From assembly GCA_030035585.1 (NCBI GenBank), contig CM057462.1:96989234-97053233 (forward strand): DNA of 64,000 nt, read 5' to 3'. Source of the DNA: Dugong dugon (taxonomy: Eukaryota > Chordata > Mammalia > Sirenia > Dugongidae). The notes beneath the pieces are model-generated. The model was not told the DNA's origin, made no database searches, and saw only the letters and a list, made by a program, of their open reading frames with translations. Shown piece after piece: positions 23,481-36,798 of the stretch; the stretch's first letter is position 1, and each line of letters begins with the position of its first letter. The translations under genes were made by a program, and so were the position numbers.

Positions 23481-24084
23481 TGGAAAATGTCCCCAAAATG
23501 GCTCTAGCTTTGGGATTAACAGGCCTCCTATTTTACATGCAGCATTACGTTTCTATTTCCTTGTAAATAAAAGTCCTCATATGAGTTTTTATGGTAATGG
23601 AAGTTCTTAAATGCATTTTTCGTACTCTTGTCCACTCCCTTAAAACAGTAAAATTGATAATTTTTTTTTGGTCCGTCTCATTTTAGAACACAGTTAATCT
23701 TTTTCTTATTTTGGATTTGCACTTTTGGATTCTTGTTGTCTGGTTCTTGCCTTGAAATATTTTTTAATCTGAATATATTACTGTCTTAGGAAAAAGAGGC
23801 CTTTTCTTAATAAAATTGGGTAATGCAATTTTTATAATAACAATTGCTTGATTATTTTGAAATAAACACAATATATCATGTGTAATGCATCACTGATCAA
23901 CTTAATCACTCGAATGTTCAAAATCAAGAGAAAAAGTTGTAAAGGCCAGTATAATGGAAAATGTGAAAGGGTTTGGGAAAAAAAAAAGTCTTCAGCTACA
24001 TTCTGAGCCGGCCTGTGCCTGAAAGAGTCCCCTTCAGAAGCATTACTGGCTAAGGGGCAGCTTCGATTCTGAATTTAATTCCAT
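23481..24084. other. Unassigned AT-rich sequence
   Basis: No gene or repeat recognised. Confidence 0.5.
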
Positions 24085-24250
24085 GAACATTTATCAGACT
24101 CCTGTGTAACAGACCATGTTAGGTGCTGGGCGTGCAGAACTTAATAAGACATAATCCTTGTCCTCAAGGATATCAGAGTCTAGTAGGGAGACAAATATGG
24201 AAAATAAATACATAACACTATAGTGTGACAAGGACAACAACAGAAGGATC
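24085..24250 (-). repeat. L2 fragment
   Basis: 'atgttaggtgctgggcgtgc' and 'cctcaaggatatcagagtct' are typical of inverted L2. Confidence 0.6.
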
Positions 24251-24511
24251 TTCAGTTCTCAAACTGATCCCTGGTGCTAACCCAGCCTTTTATAGATACA
24301 TTTTCCATCATCCTTTGACCTTGGTTACTTTTTCTGTAAAATGGAAATCAAAGACTTATTGTTATGCAGTTAAACTTTGATTGACTAGAAAGGACTATTT
24401 TTTTAAAATTGATTTTTTGGATTGGCAACAGATAGAATTTTTCATCTTGTTGCATGTTCCATTCAATTTAATCTTTTAAAACATAATACACTTCTGTTGA
24501 GTCACTTCTAC

Positions 24512-24690
24512 AGTGGCTCCACAATTTTATTCTGCATAAGAATCTCCTTGGGGGCTTGGTAAAACACAGACTCCTGGGACCCCAACTGTATCTGTAAGAT
24601 TCAGATTCATTAGGCCAAGAATAGGGCCCAGGAATATGCATTTTAAACCAACTGCTCAGGTAATTCTGATGCCCATGGAGACTATAGCCC
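24512..24690. mobile_element. hAT-Charlie-type short element (tentative)
   Basis: Starts 'acagtggctccacaatttt', with 'aagaatctccttgggggctt' and 'aggaatatgcattttaaacc' inside, the layout of MER-type non-autonomous hAT elements. Exact family not assigned. Confidence 0.45.
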
Positions 24691-25024
24691 TGCTAGTATG
24701 TAAGTCCTGAGCCTGTTTGTTGCTTCTCTGCTCTGCTCTGTATCACTGAAGGGCAGGATGGGTTTTCCAGACTCTTCTCAAATGGTACAGCTGGTTTTGG
24801 CTAATGGGAGGCAGTGGTAGGAGGTTGGAGAGCAGGAATAAGGGAGAAGTCTGTCTTCCGCCCTCATGTGGAATCTAAGGGAATAGGTATACCTCTTTTG
24901 TGGCTCTGGCATCTGTCGAACAAGTCCACCATGATGATTCCAGCCTTACTATGCATTCCTGACTCTTCGGACCCAGTAACCCTATCCCCTCCCTCTGTAC
25001 ATCACACTTAAGGGTAGTAGCATT
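24691..25024. other. Unassigned non-coding sequence
   Basis: No gene or repeat recognised. Confidence 0.5.
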
Positions 25025-25545
25025 ATTATTATTGTTATTGTCGACTTCGGAGTTGTCTAATTCTAGCTAATGCTGTCAATGTGTATCCATATCTCTGAGA
25101 ATCCCCTTATCATTCCCTTCCAAGCCAACTTGACTTCCAAAGGTCAGTCTCTAGCTGCATCTTTGTTGGAGGGTTACCCACGAGCTGCTATAACCCACTT
25201 TGTTTGATTATACTGCAGGCTATGAGTGTCTAAGAATTAACACTCCCTCTGGGGATAGTTCTTAACCAATGATTGAGCAGTATAAATACCCTAGCTTCCT
25301 CATTCTTTGGCCAGGATAATTCTAACATATGCATACTGCACTATTTTCCCGAGTGTCCACATGAGATTAAGCTCTAGCTGCCCGCTTTGGTCTCTGGTTT
25401 AATAAGATACACTTTACTGGTTGTCTTTCTTCTGTAACACTTCCTCCCTCGTCTACACACATTCCTTCCATTTCCCAATAAATTGCTTGCGCTTGAACCT
25501 TGATCTCAGAGCCTGCTTCTGGGGAACCGAAAATATGGAAATCCT
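25025..25545 (+). mobile_element. Possible ERVL-type LTR
   Basis: 'cccaataaattgcttgcgct' (a polyadenylation-type motif) followed by 'cagagcctgcttctggggaa' resembles the 3' end of old ERVL-class LTRs. Ends and target duplication are not defined. Confidence 0.4.
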
Positions 25546-27662
25546 TGTCCAGTGGAAATAACACAAGGGAATAAAGAGGAAGAAAACTGATTTTACTGAC
25601 GAGGAACCTGAAAGACATAAGAGTGAATTAGAGGCAGGAGTCCCAGCAATGGGAGAGTAAAGAGCTTGATATACCCTCTCCTTTCCCAACAACTATACAA
25701 TTGGACAAAATTATTGTCCAAAAATAACTATTTCAGCGCTCTGGAAACTGACAAAGGGAAACAACAAATTGAGAAACATTTATTCATGGAACTGCCAAAC
25801 TTTAGGCAAGAGCAATGGGAGTCTGATGTTCTTGCCTGGAGATGCTCCATATCCTTGCCCCAGATCTGCTGGCACAATAGTGCTACCAGGGTGGAGCTCC
25901 TTGTGAAAACCATCAGCTTTATTGCCTGATAGCACTGAGTTGATTTGGAATGAAGGACACTGTCAGTAAAAAGAGAAAATCTATTAGGAAACAAACAGGA
26001 AATACCCACAGCTCTGCTAGCCTGAGGTTTAACAGAGAGAACTTAGAAATTAGATAAGCTTTCCACACATCTCTGACTGAGAGGATGTGCATATGTGAAC
26101 ATAAGTCCAGATCTGGCAAAAAGTAAAATCTAGGGAAGACTTGAAATCTACTTAAACTTTGTATAGGCTTCCTAAACCACACCTGAGTCCATCAACAGAG
26201 GCTAAAAGTTTTACTGACTGAAGATGTTTGAGAACAACTTCTGACTAATCATTGACTGACAGCTAAGCTATGAAGACACAGGGCAACTCCTAGAAAGCTA
26301 GGCTAAAAAATAAAAATAAGAATTAGAAAATACTGAGTAGAGATTTCTGTGGCTGCATACAACAGAGGAGACAAATTTTGCTGATTAAATGTAGACAAGC
26401 TACTAAAACAAAGAAAACAAAAAACTCCAGCAATGACAAGAACCCAGAGCTGCTACAATATATTATACAAAATATTTGGTTCAAAAACAGTTATGAGACA
26501 TGCAGACACAGAAAAGTGTGACTCTTACTCAGGGAAAAACAAAGTCAATGAGAACCATCTCTAAGTGGATCCAGGTGTTAAATTTAACAGAGACATCAAG
26601 TAGATATTATAAACGTATTCAGAAAATTAGAGAAGAGGTTTAAAAAAGAAAAATATGGTAAAAATGACTCAACAAATAGAAAATTTCAATAAAGAAATAA
26701 AAACTAAAAAAAGAACAAATGGAAATCTAGAATTGGAAAATAGAATAACAGAAACGAAAAAATTCACTAGATGGACTCAAAAGTAAAAATAATACTACAG
26801 AGGAAAGACTAAATGAACTTGAAGATAGATAGTAATTAACTAATCTGAAGAACACACAGAAAAATATTGAAGAAAAATGTCCCTCGGAGATCTGTGGGAC
26901 AACATTAAGTGTATCAACACATGTAATGGGAATCCCACAAGGAGAAGAGAGAGAGAAAGAAGGCAAAAGAAAAAAAAAAAAAAAGAAGAAGAAGAAAAGA
27001 AATAATATCTGACAAATTTCCAAATTTGATGAAAAATATTAATCTACAATCCAAGAAGCTCAACAAACCCGACATAGGATACATATAAAGATATCCAAAC
27101 TTAGACACATCACAGTAAAGTTGTTGAAAGCCAAAGGCAAAAAGAAAATATTGAAAGCAGTGAGAGAAAAATGACTTATCATGCACAGGGGAACCACTAT
27201 ACAATTAACAGCTAACTTTTTATCAGGAACAATGGAGGCAAAAGGCAAGAGAACTCCATCTAAGATGTAACCATTGGTTTCTACTTGTCTGGAGCAAAGA
27301 GAAAGAAGGAAACCAAAGACTCAAAGAAAGAACTAGTCTACAGGACAAATAGTCTACATGAACCAGAACCTCATCTACCCTGAAACCAGAAGAACTAGGT
27401 GGTGCCTAGCTACCACTACTGACCATTCTAATCAGGGCCACAATAGATGGACTCTGATACAATGACAGAAATATGTGGAACAGAACTTCAAATTCCTAAA
27501 GCAAAGCAACAAACAAACAAAAAACTAGACTTACTGGATTGGTTGAGACTGGAGGACTCCCCAAAGACTAGTGCCCTCAGATACTCTTCAAACCTGGATC
27601 AAAAAATAACCACTGAGGTCACAAGGTAGTTAAATAACAAACTGGCTCAAAAAATAATGAAT

Positions 27663-28086
27663 GTTGAGCCATCAAAGAAGCTCAGTGAACCCTATATAGA
27701 AAAGACCCCAAAAGAAAATCACCAAGGCATATAATATTCACACTCACCAAAACCAAATACAAATAAAGAATCCTGAGAGCAGCTCATGAAAAACAAGAAG
27801 TCACATACACAGGAGAAACAATAAGACTAAGCTCAGATTATTCAGCAGAAACCATGCAGGCAAGAAGGCAATGGGATGACATATATAAAATCCTGAAAGA
27901 AAAAATTGTCAGCCAAGAATAACATATCCTGCAAAACTCTCGTTCAAATTCGATGGTGAAATTAGGTCATTTCCAGATAAACAGAAATTAAGGGAGTATG
28001 TACAAGTCAAACCAAACTTACAAGAATTATTAAAGGGAGTTCTTCGATCTGAGGACAAAGAGCTTCAGCTCACAGGCAGAACCTAG
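27663..28086 (+). pseudogene. L1 ORF1 C-terminal fragment (L1-A)
   Basis: Encodes the C-terminal half of the L1 RNA-binding chaperone (RRM plus C-terminal domain region), aligned with 43717-44100 of L1-B. A one-base loss in the A run before 'ttgtcagccaagaataac' shifts the frame and brings in a stop. The original end is a TAG at 28084-28086. In living elements ORF1p coats L1 RNA in the cytoplasm. This copy is truncated at its 5' end and cannot be functional. Confidence 0.75.
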
Positions 28087-28515
28087 GACGCAGGATAGTA
28101 CCAGCCAGATACCAATCTAGGAAATGAACTCTCGAGGACTAGCCAAAACCAAAAGAAATACAACAGAGAATCAGAGCAGTTAATCAGTAAATGACAACAA
28201 CATCAAAACAATGAAAGAGGGAATAAATGGCATAGGTATAGAACCTTCTAATGGAGAGGAAGGTAAGGTGATACCAAGTAATGGTAGACTGTTTCAAACT
28301 TAGAAAGATAGGGGTAAAATTCATGGTAACCACAAAGAAAGTTAACAAACCAACTCATAAAAATAAAGACAAAATACATAAAGTCTCAGCAAAAACAAAA
28401 CCTAGAAAAACAAAAGAAATGAAAAAAAAAATCCACATGCAAAAGTAACTCAGCACAAGAGGATAAGAAGAACAAAGAAATCTTCAGCACCACAAAAAAA
28501 AAAAAGCACTACAAA

Positions 28516-31500
28516 ATGACAGCAACAAACTCACATCTATCAATAATTACACTGAATGTAAATGGACTCAGTGTACCCATAAAGAGATGGAGAGTGACAG
28601 AATGGATAAGAAAACAGGATCCATCAATATGCTGTCTACAAGAGACACCCATTAGAAACAAAGATGTGAATTTATTAAAAGTCAAAAGTTGGAAAAAAAA
28701 TATATGAAGCTAACAACTACCAAAAAAGAGCAGGAGGGGCAATTCTAATCTCAGATAAATAGACTTGAAAACAAAATCTACCATAAGAGACAAAGAAGGA
28801 CACTATATAATGATTAAGGGGAGGATCCATCATGAAGACATAACCATAATAAGCATCTACACACCCAATGACAGGGCTCCAAAATACATAAAATAAACTC
28901 TAACAACACTGAAAAGAGAAATTGACAGTTCCACAATAATAGTAGGAGACTTCAACACACCACTCTCAGTAAAGCTCAGAACAACTAAGAAGAAACTCAG
29001 CAAAGATACAGAAGACCTAAAGGTCACAATCAGCGAACTTGACCTCATAGACATATATAGAACACTCCATCCAACCACTGCAAAGTACACATTCTTTTCC
29101 AATGCACATGGAACGTTCTCTAGAATAAACCACATCTTAGGCCACAGAGCAATCCTCAACAAGATCCAAAACATTGAGATAATTCACAGTATCTTCTCTG
29201 ACCACAATGCCATCAAGGTAGACATTAACAATAGAAAGAGCAAGGAAAAAAAATCAACTACATGGAAACTGAATAATACCCTGCTTACGCATCAGTGGGT
29301 AATAGAAGAAATCAGAGATGGAATCCAAAAATTCCTAGAATCAAATGAGAATGAAAGCACATCCTACCAAAACCTTTGGGACACAGCAAAGACAGTCCTC
29401 AGAGGACAACTTATAGCAATAGATGCACATATCAAAAAAGAAGAAAGGGACAAAATCAAAACATTAACTACAGAACGCCAACAAATAGAAAAGAACAGCA
29501 AAAAAAGCCCAAAACCACTGGAAGAAAGGAAATAGTAAAGATCAGAGCAGAAATAAATGAAATAGAGAACTGAAAAACAATAGAAAGAATCAACAAAACC
29601 AAAAGTTGGTTCTTTGAAACAATCAACAAAATCGACACACCGCTGGCTAGACTGACAAAAGAAAAACAGGAGAGGACACAAATAACCCAAATAAGAAATG
29701 AAATGGGGGACATTACAACAGACCCAACTGAAATAAAAAGGATTATAACAGAATATTATGAAAAACTATACTCCAACAAATTAGAAAACCTAGATGAAAT
29801 GGATAAATTTCTAGAAACACACGGCCTACCCAAACTACAACAAAGCGATGTTGAAAATCTGAACAGACTCATAACAAGAGAAGAGATTGAAAAGGTAATA
29901 AAAAAACTCCCAACCAAAAAAAAGCCCTGGCCCAGATGGCTTCACTGGAGAATTCTACAAAAGATTTACAGAAGAGCTTGTACCAGTACTACTCAAGCTA
30001 TTTCAGAGCATAGAAGAGGAAGCAACACTTCCAAATTCATTCTATGAAGCCACGATAACGCTGATACCAAAACCAGGCAAAGACTTCACAAAAAAAGAAA
30101 ATTACAGACCAATATCTCTCATGAATATAGATGCAAAAATTCTCAACAAAATTCTAGCCAATAGAATTCAGCATCATAACAAAAAAATAATACACCACGA
30201 CCAAGTAGGATTCATACCAGGTATGCAAGGATGGTTCAACATTAGAAAATCAATCAATGTAATCCACCACATAAATAAAAGGAAAGAAAAGAATCACACA
30301 ATCATCTCTATTGATGCACAAAAGGCATTTGACAAAGTCCAACACCCATTCCTGATAAAAACTCTCAATAAAATAGGTATAGAAGGGAAATTTCTCAACA
30401 CGGTAAAGGGCATCTATGCAAAACCAACGGCCAACATCATTCGAATGGAGAGAGGCTGAAAACATTCCCCTTGAAAACAGGAACAAGACAAGGATGCCCT
30501 TTATCACCACTCCTATTTAACATTGTGCTGGAGGTTCTAGCTAGAGCAATAAGGCAAGAAAAAGAAATTAAGGGCATCCAAATTGGTAATAAAGAAGTTC
30601 AACTGTCCCTGTTTGCAGATGATATGATAGTATACATAGAAAACCCTAAAGACTCCATGAGAAATCTACTGGAACTAACAGAAAGATTCAGCAGAGTAGT
30701 AGGATACAAGATAAACATTCAAAAATCAGTTGGATTCCTATACACCAGTAAGGAGAACGATGAAAAGGAAATCAGGAAAACAATACCATTTTCAATAGCC
30801 CCTAAAAAGATAAAATATTTAGGAGTAAATCTGACCAGGGATGTAAAAGACCTATACAAAGAAAACTACAAAACACTACTGCATGAAACCCAAAGGGATC
30901 TACATATATGGAAATACATACCATACTCATGGATAGGCAGACAGAACATTGTGAAAATCTCAATTCTACCCAAAGCAATTAACAAATACAATGCAATCCC
31001 GATCCAAATACCAACAACATTCTTCAAAGAGATGGAAAAACTAATAATTAACTTTATATGGAAAGGGAAGAAGCCCCGAATAAGCACTACTGAAGAAGAA
31101 GAATAAAGTTGGAGGACTCCCACTACCTGACTTCAGAACCTACTAAACAGCTACAGTAGTCAAAACAAAGACAGATACATTGACCAATGGAACAGAATTG
31201 AGGACCCATATGTAAATCCATCCACCTATGGTCCCCTGATCTTCGACAAAGACCCAAAGTCCATCAAATGGGGAAAAGACAGTCTTTTTAACAAATGGTG
31301 CTGACGAAACTGGATATCCATTTGCAAAAAAATGAAACAGGACCCATACCTCACACCGTATACAAAAACTACTTCAAAATGGATCAAAGCCCTGAATTTA
31401 AAGCCTAAAACTATGAAGTTCATAGAAGAAAAAATAGGACCAACACTACAGGCCTTAATACGTGGCATTAACAGGATACAAACCATAACCATCAATGCAC

Positions 31501-32318
31501 AAACCCCAACAGATAAGCTAGATAACTGGGATCTTCTAAAAATCAAACACCTATGCTCTTCAAAAGACTTCACCACAAGAGTAAAAAGAGGACCTAGAGA
31601 CTGGGAAAAAATTTTTGGACAGTACAAGTCAGACAAAGGTCTAATCTCCATAATCTACAAGAAAATCCAACACCTCTACAACAAAAAGACAAATAATCCT
31701 ATTAAAAAATGGGCAAAGGAAATGAACAGACACTTCACCAAAGAAGACATTCAAATGGCCAACAGACACGTGAGGAAATGCTCGTGATCACTAGCCGTTA
31801 GAGAAATGCAAATTAAAACTACAATGAGATACCATCTCACCCCGGCATTACTGGCACGAATCAAAAACACTGGAAATAACAAATGTTGGAGGGGCTGCGG
31901 GGAGATGGGAACACTTACGCACTGCTGGTGGGAATGCAAAATGATACAACCATTTTGGAAAACGATATGGCACTTCTTCAGAAAGCTAGAAATACACATA
32001 CTATTCGACCCAGCAATCCCACTCCTAGGAATATATCCTAGAGAAATAAGAGTCATCACTCAAATAGACATATGCACACGTAAGTTCATGGCAGCATTGT
32101 TCACAATAGCAAAACGATGGAAACAACCTAGATGCCCATCAACACATGAATGGATAAACAAACTATGGTACATACACACAATGGAGTACTATGCAATGAG
32201 AAAGAACAACAATGAATCTGTGAAGTATCTCATAACATGGATGAAACTGGAGGACACTATGCTGAGTGAAATAAGTCAATCACAAAAGGACAAATATTGT
32301 ATGAGACCTCTATTGTAA
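28516..32318 (+). pseudogene. L1 ORF2 pseudogene (L1-A): endonuclease and reverse transcriptase
   Basis: Starts ATG with MTATNSHLSIITLNVNG, the apurinic-type endonuclease N-terminus. The first frame breaks after 63 codons at an expanded A run (about 28690-28700). Endonuclease remnants lie at 28850-29220. Open blocks follow at 29376-29573, 29703-30047, 30121-30459 and 30471-31106, the last with the reverse-transcriptase core FADD at 30612-30623. Further blocks are 31332-31787 and 31806-32318 (C-terminal cysteine-rich region with [18 protein letters not shown]). Breaks include a TGA at 31785-31787, also present in L1-B. About 1,270 codons including breaks, close to normal L1 ORF2 length. Confidence 0.9.
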
Positions 32319-34340
32319 AAACCCATGAAAAAGTTCACACACAAAATGTAAGAATATTTGTTGGTTACAAGGGATGGTAGGGGTAGGGGGGAAATACTAA
32401 ATAGGCAATAGATAAGTGGTATCTTGGGTGAAGGGTGAGAAAGTACACAATACAGGGGAAACTAGCACAACCTGTACAAGGAAAGGTCATGGAAGCCCCA
32501 TAGACACATCCAAACTCCCTGAGGGACTGAATTGCTGGGCAGAGGGCTGTGGGGACCATGGTCTTGGGGAACATCTAGCTCAATTGGCATGACACAGATT
32601 ATAAAGACAATGCTCTACATTCTACCTAGTGAGTAGTGTCTGGGGTCTTAAAAGCCTGTGAGCGGCCATCTAAGATACTCCACTGGTCTCATCCCTTCGG
32701 GAGCAAGGGAGAATGAAGAGAACAGGATACAAGGAAAAGATTAGTCTGAAGGACTAATGGTTCACAACTACCAAGGCCTCCACCAGACTGAGTCCAGTAC
32801 AGCTAGATGGTGCCCAGCTATCACCACTGACTGCTCTGACCAGGATCACAACAGAGGGTTCTGGACAGAGCTGGAAAAGGATGTAGAGCATAATTCTAAC
32901 TCACAAAAAAAGGACCAGATTTACTGGCCTAAAGGAGACTGGAGACACCTCGAGAGTATGGCCCCCAGACACCCTTTCAGCTCAGTGGTGAAGTTACCTC
33001 CGACGTTCACTGTTCAGCCTGGGAGTGGACAGCCCCATAAAACCAAATGAGACTAACGAGGTACAGGAGTCCAGTGACAAGGGCCAGAAGGCAGAAAGGG
33101 ACAAAGAAGCTGGTGATAGGGAACCCAACGTTGAGTAAGGATATTGTTGATGTGTTGTGAGATTGTTAACCATTGTCATAGGGCAATATTTGTAGTAAGC
33201 GTTAAATGAGAAACTGTTTTGTTCTGTAAGTCTTCACCTTAAGTGAGAATAACGGCACAATTGGAAGAGCGTAGTCAATGTCACTGAACTGTGTATGTAG
33301 AAATTTTTGAAATGGTATATCTTTGGCTATGTGTATTTTCACCAAAAAAAAAAAAAAAAAGGTTGAGAAGTTAGAGGGTTGATATGTTGTGGGGTTGTTA
33401 ACCAATGTCATAAAACAACATGTGTACTACTGTTTCATGAGAAACTATTTGTTCTGTAAGCCTTCACCTGAAGTACAATAAAATATAAAAAAAAAAAAAA
33501 TAATAATGAATATTGCCTGTAAGTACTGTGCTCTCTGAAAAATCTATGACACCAAATGGTCAACAATTATTTTAAAAGAAAGATGAAAATATAGGGGGTA
33601 GGGAAACTAGATTAACAGAAACAGAACAACCAGAACAAAAATGATGAGAATCCTCACACATCGTGAACAATGTAACCCAGGTTGCTGAACAATTTGTGTA
33701 GAAATTGTTAAATGGGAGTCTAAATTGCTGTGTAAATCTTTACCGAAAACTCAATAAAATATTATTTTTAAAAAAAGATAATGGAATGACATATTCAAAA
33801 TGTTGAAATAAAAAAGGTCAGCCAATAATTCTATATCCAGCAAAACTATCCTTAAGAAATGAAAGCAAAATACATTCCCAATTACCAAAGACTGAGAGCA
33901 TTTGATGCTAGAAGATATACCTTACAAGAAATACTATAGGGAGTCCTTTGGGCTGAAAGGAAATGAGGCCAGACAGCAACTTGAATCCATGAAAAGAAAT
34001 GAAGAACCCTGGAAACAGTAAATGTAAAAGATAGTATAAAGAATAGAAGAGGTCCAAAATAGAAGTCTGGAGGACTCTCCAAAGTCATATGATTATGAAG
34101 AAAGACGAACTAACAAAAATACAGTGAGAATGGTCTGAGAAGTAGAGAATCAGGAACAACAACAACAACAAAAAAAAAACAACACAACTAACTGATGCTT
34201 GACACACCAAGGAGAAGGAGAATTTTGGCAAGTAGGTGATGGTCAACAATGAAACATCTGAGTAAGATGACGGTAATTTGACAATAATGTTGACCTTTGT
34301 TTAGAACAGTTTCAGGAGAACAATGACTCTGGAAAACAGA

Positions 34341-36214
34341 TGGTAAGGGATTAACAAGTGAATGAGTTTTATCTATTTTTCAACAACTTTATTGATATAT
34401 AACAGACGTACAATAAGCTACGCATGCTAAAACCAAAGGGTTTAGCCTGTGGGAGAAATACAAGCACCTCTTCCTCTGAGATAGGAATGAAGGAAATAAG
34501 GATGGATTTTGCAAACAGGAAAATTAAAGCTGAGGGGAGAGATACTAAGGGGTTTGACCCTTGGTGGTTTCTTTTCCCAGTAAAGAAGGAGTTCAGTTGT
34601 TAGAATGAAATGAGAAGTATAGGGGTGAGAATAGAGTGGTTAAGGAGATGTAGATGTGACAGTCTGTTAGCTCCCTGCCCCAAATCCATTTTTCCCCTTT
34701 TCCTGAGTAACAGAGTCTAGATTTTGTTTAGGTTGATGATGGGCACAGCTAAAAGACTGCATTCCCCAGCTTTCTTTAGAACTAAATATGGTCATATGAT
34801 TAAGTTTTGGCCGATGAGACATCAACAGATGTGTTGTATAGGACTCAGACTCAGTCCCTCCCCTTTTCCTCCACTCATACTTCCTATTTTTTTCTTCCAA
34901 GTATAAAACTAAAGTTCCCAGAAAGATGAATGAAGCAAATAGATACTGGTGTGTGTGTGTGTCTGATATGTATAATATGAGTGTATGTATGTGGTGCGTA
35001 TGTTTGGTAGGTGGATGTGTAGTGTATATGTGATAAATATGTGTGAGTGGCGACTATGTGGTATGTGGGCAGTGCACATGTCAGATGTGTGTGTGCATGT
35101 GTATACTTATGTGTGATATGTATGTGAGATCAGTGTATGTGGTATGCATAGGTGTGTGGTGTGTATTACATGTGTATAGTATGTGATGTGTGTGTGCAGC
35201 AGGTAGGAAGGAGGAAATATGGTCTACCCCGGAAGCTGTGATCCCAGAATTTCCTGTTACTGTATTTAAAGTATTTACAACAGCAGAATCTTTCCCAGCA
35301 AATTTCCAGGCTCTGAATTCTGACTATCTCCTATAATGAGAGATAATTTTTGTTTTTGTTTTTTTAACATTTACACATATTTCATCTCCCAATAAATATA
35401 AAAACCTATAACAGGCTCTACTTAGTGATCTGATAGACTTGCATAAAACCACATAGGTTCCTTTCTGCTCAATGTGGGCCTTATATGAATAGGGGATGAC
35501 TCTGTCCATACTAATGACCCGCAGGATATCAATGTGAAGTCTACAGAGATAACTAAGACTAAGAGAAACAACAGCTTCAGCTCTAGCCATAAAACAGGCA
35601 GCTAGAAACCCTGGTAAAAGGTCACGTTTAGAATTTCGCAAAGAAGTCCCAAAGTGGGCTTACGCGTGATAAAACAGAGCGAAAAAAGAGCTCTGGTAAG
35701 AGGAACGTGTAAACCACCACCACAACAAATATATAGCCAATAAATAACCAATTAAGTTAAAGGAGCTGAGGGATGTCTGGCCAACGATCCCTGAGGTGAA
35801 CAGTGACTTCTTGAAAGACAACAACAAATTACATTACACATTTTCTGTTCAGACATTTTCTGACATGAACAACATTTCAATTAGTGCTATACAAGGAGGA
35901 TCATTTCTGTTTAAATAAGTGATCCTTCTATAGCTCTTAGGGATATGATATTCAGGAAGAAAAGTCCTGGGGCAGGAATGCCGTACATGTTTTTTGGAGA
36001 AATTATCATGGTTTTGTATCGGAATTGGAGAAAGAAAGTTTAATTTAATGAAACACACATTTTCACCCAGGGTAGCACATCAGCCTGGGGAAAAAAAAAG
36101 TTGATAGACTAAATTCTACAGATGATGGCTAGATTAAGTGAGATGTGATTTTTTAGAGCAGCAGCTCTTAAACTTTGAGCATAGGAACATTCTCTCCTCA
36201 GAACATCAGGAAAT
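34341..36214. other. Mostly unassigned; degenerate TG-rich minisatellite
   Basis: 34950-35200 is a degenerate TGTGTATG-type array ('tggtgtgtgtgtgtgtctga' onward). A short L1-like piece with 'caactttattgatatataac' sits at about 34380. The rest is unassigned. Confidence 0.5.
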
Positions 36215-36415
36215 CAGTGTGACATGGTGGTAATAGGGTGAATTCTATGAACAGACTAGCTGGCTTTGAATCTTTGCTTTGCCAGGTATTAACCAAGTGG
36301 CCTGGGGTAAGTTATTTAGCCTCTACATGCTTCAGTTTCCTCATCTATAGAAGGGGATTAATAAATGTCCTCATCTCATTGAATTGCAGAGAGTAGGTGC
36401 TCAGCATTATCTACA
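36215..36415 (+). repeat. MIR-type SINE, sense orientation
   Basis: 'gtttcctcatctatagaagg' after 'ggggtaagttatttagcctc' is a clear sense MIR. Confidence 0.7.
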
Positions 36416-36416
36416 T

Positions 36417-36481
36417 GCCTATCTATCTATCTATCTATCTATCCGTCTATCTCTATCTATCTGTCTGTCTATCTATCTACC
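36417..36481. repeat. (TATC)n microsatellite
   Basis: Tandem 'tatctatctatctatctatc' with a few variant TGTC/CGTC units. Confidence 0.95.
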
Positions 36482-36598
36482 CATTTACCCATCTAAACAT
36501 TTGACAGATTTCTAAGATGATACTAACTGCATATTAAGATCTCTAGTCTCAGTAAATATATGATGTCAAAAAAAATATGGGAATTCATCTTCTGGATA

Positions 36599-36788
36599 TT
36601 GTTGTTGTTAGGTATTGTCAAGTTGGTTCCGACTCATAGTGACCTTTTATACAACAGAATGAAATACTGCCCGGTCCTGCACAATCCTCACAATTGTCTT
36701 TATGCTTGAGCCCATTGTTGCAGCCACTGTGTCAATCCATCACACTGAGCGTCTTCTTTTTCACTGACCCTCTACTTTTTTTTTTTAA
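36599..36788 (-). mobile_element. RTE LINE 3'-end fragment
   Basis: 'gttgttgttaggtattgtca' to 'cactgaccctctactt', colinear with 54103-54275. Flanked by 'cttctggata' at 36589-36598 and 36789-36798. A poly-T run lies at the right (RTE 5'-side) edge, not at the 3' side. Confidence 0.85.
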
Positions 36789-36798
36789 CTTCTGGATA

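Larger units (their letters stand above)
27663..33501 (+). mobile_element. L1-A: 5.8-kb 5'-truncated L1
   Basis: Starts inside ORF1, carries the full length of a decayed ORF2 and the 3' UTR, and ends in 'caataaaatataaaaa' plus A-rich tail. TSD 'aataatgaat' at 27653-27662 and 33502-33511. Removing it restores an alignment of the host repeat with 39625-39660. Same subfamily as L1-B, with which it aligns over its whole length. Confidence 0.9.
27250..33775 (+). mobile_element. L1 3'-UTR insertion, itself split by L1-A
   Basis: Two halves, 27250-27662 and 33502-33775, align in order with the similar L1 3' end at 39240-39912 ('gaccattctaatcagggcca', 'acttactggattggttgaga', 'gtgtagaaattgttaaatgg') and end in 'aactcaataaaatattattt'. 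A strongly 5'-truncated older L1 subfamily copy that hosts the L1-A insertion. Confidence 0.7.
25650..34340 (+). mobile_element. Old HAL1/L1M-type LINE relic hosting nested L1s
   Basis: L1-like 5' and ORF1 region at 25650-27250 ('aatccaagaagctcaacaaa' and 'aaaggcaaaaagaaaatatt' are ORF1-type). It resumes at 33776 with ORF1 C-terminal-type sequence ('ggtcagccaataattctata', 'actgagagcatttgatgcta') to about 34340. No ORF2 is seen after it, which fits a HAL1-type element. Many stops, no coding capacity. Confidence 0.6.

Noticed and set aside
26940-27005. Purine-rich run encoding a leucine/phenylalanine-rich minus-strand protein
   Set aside because: An A/GA-rich tract inside a decayed LINE ORF1. 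The frames are composition artefacts.
36417-36481. CRISPR-like or other regularly spaced array
   Set aside because: Simple TATC tandem repeat with no spacers. The organism is a mammal.
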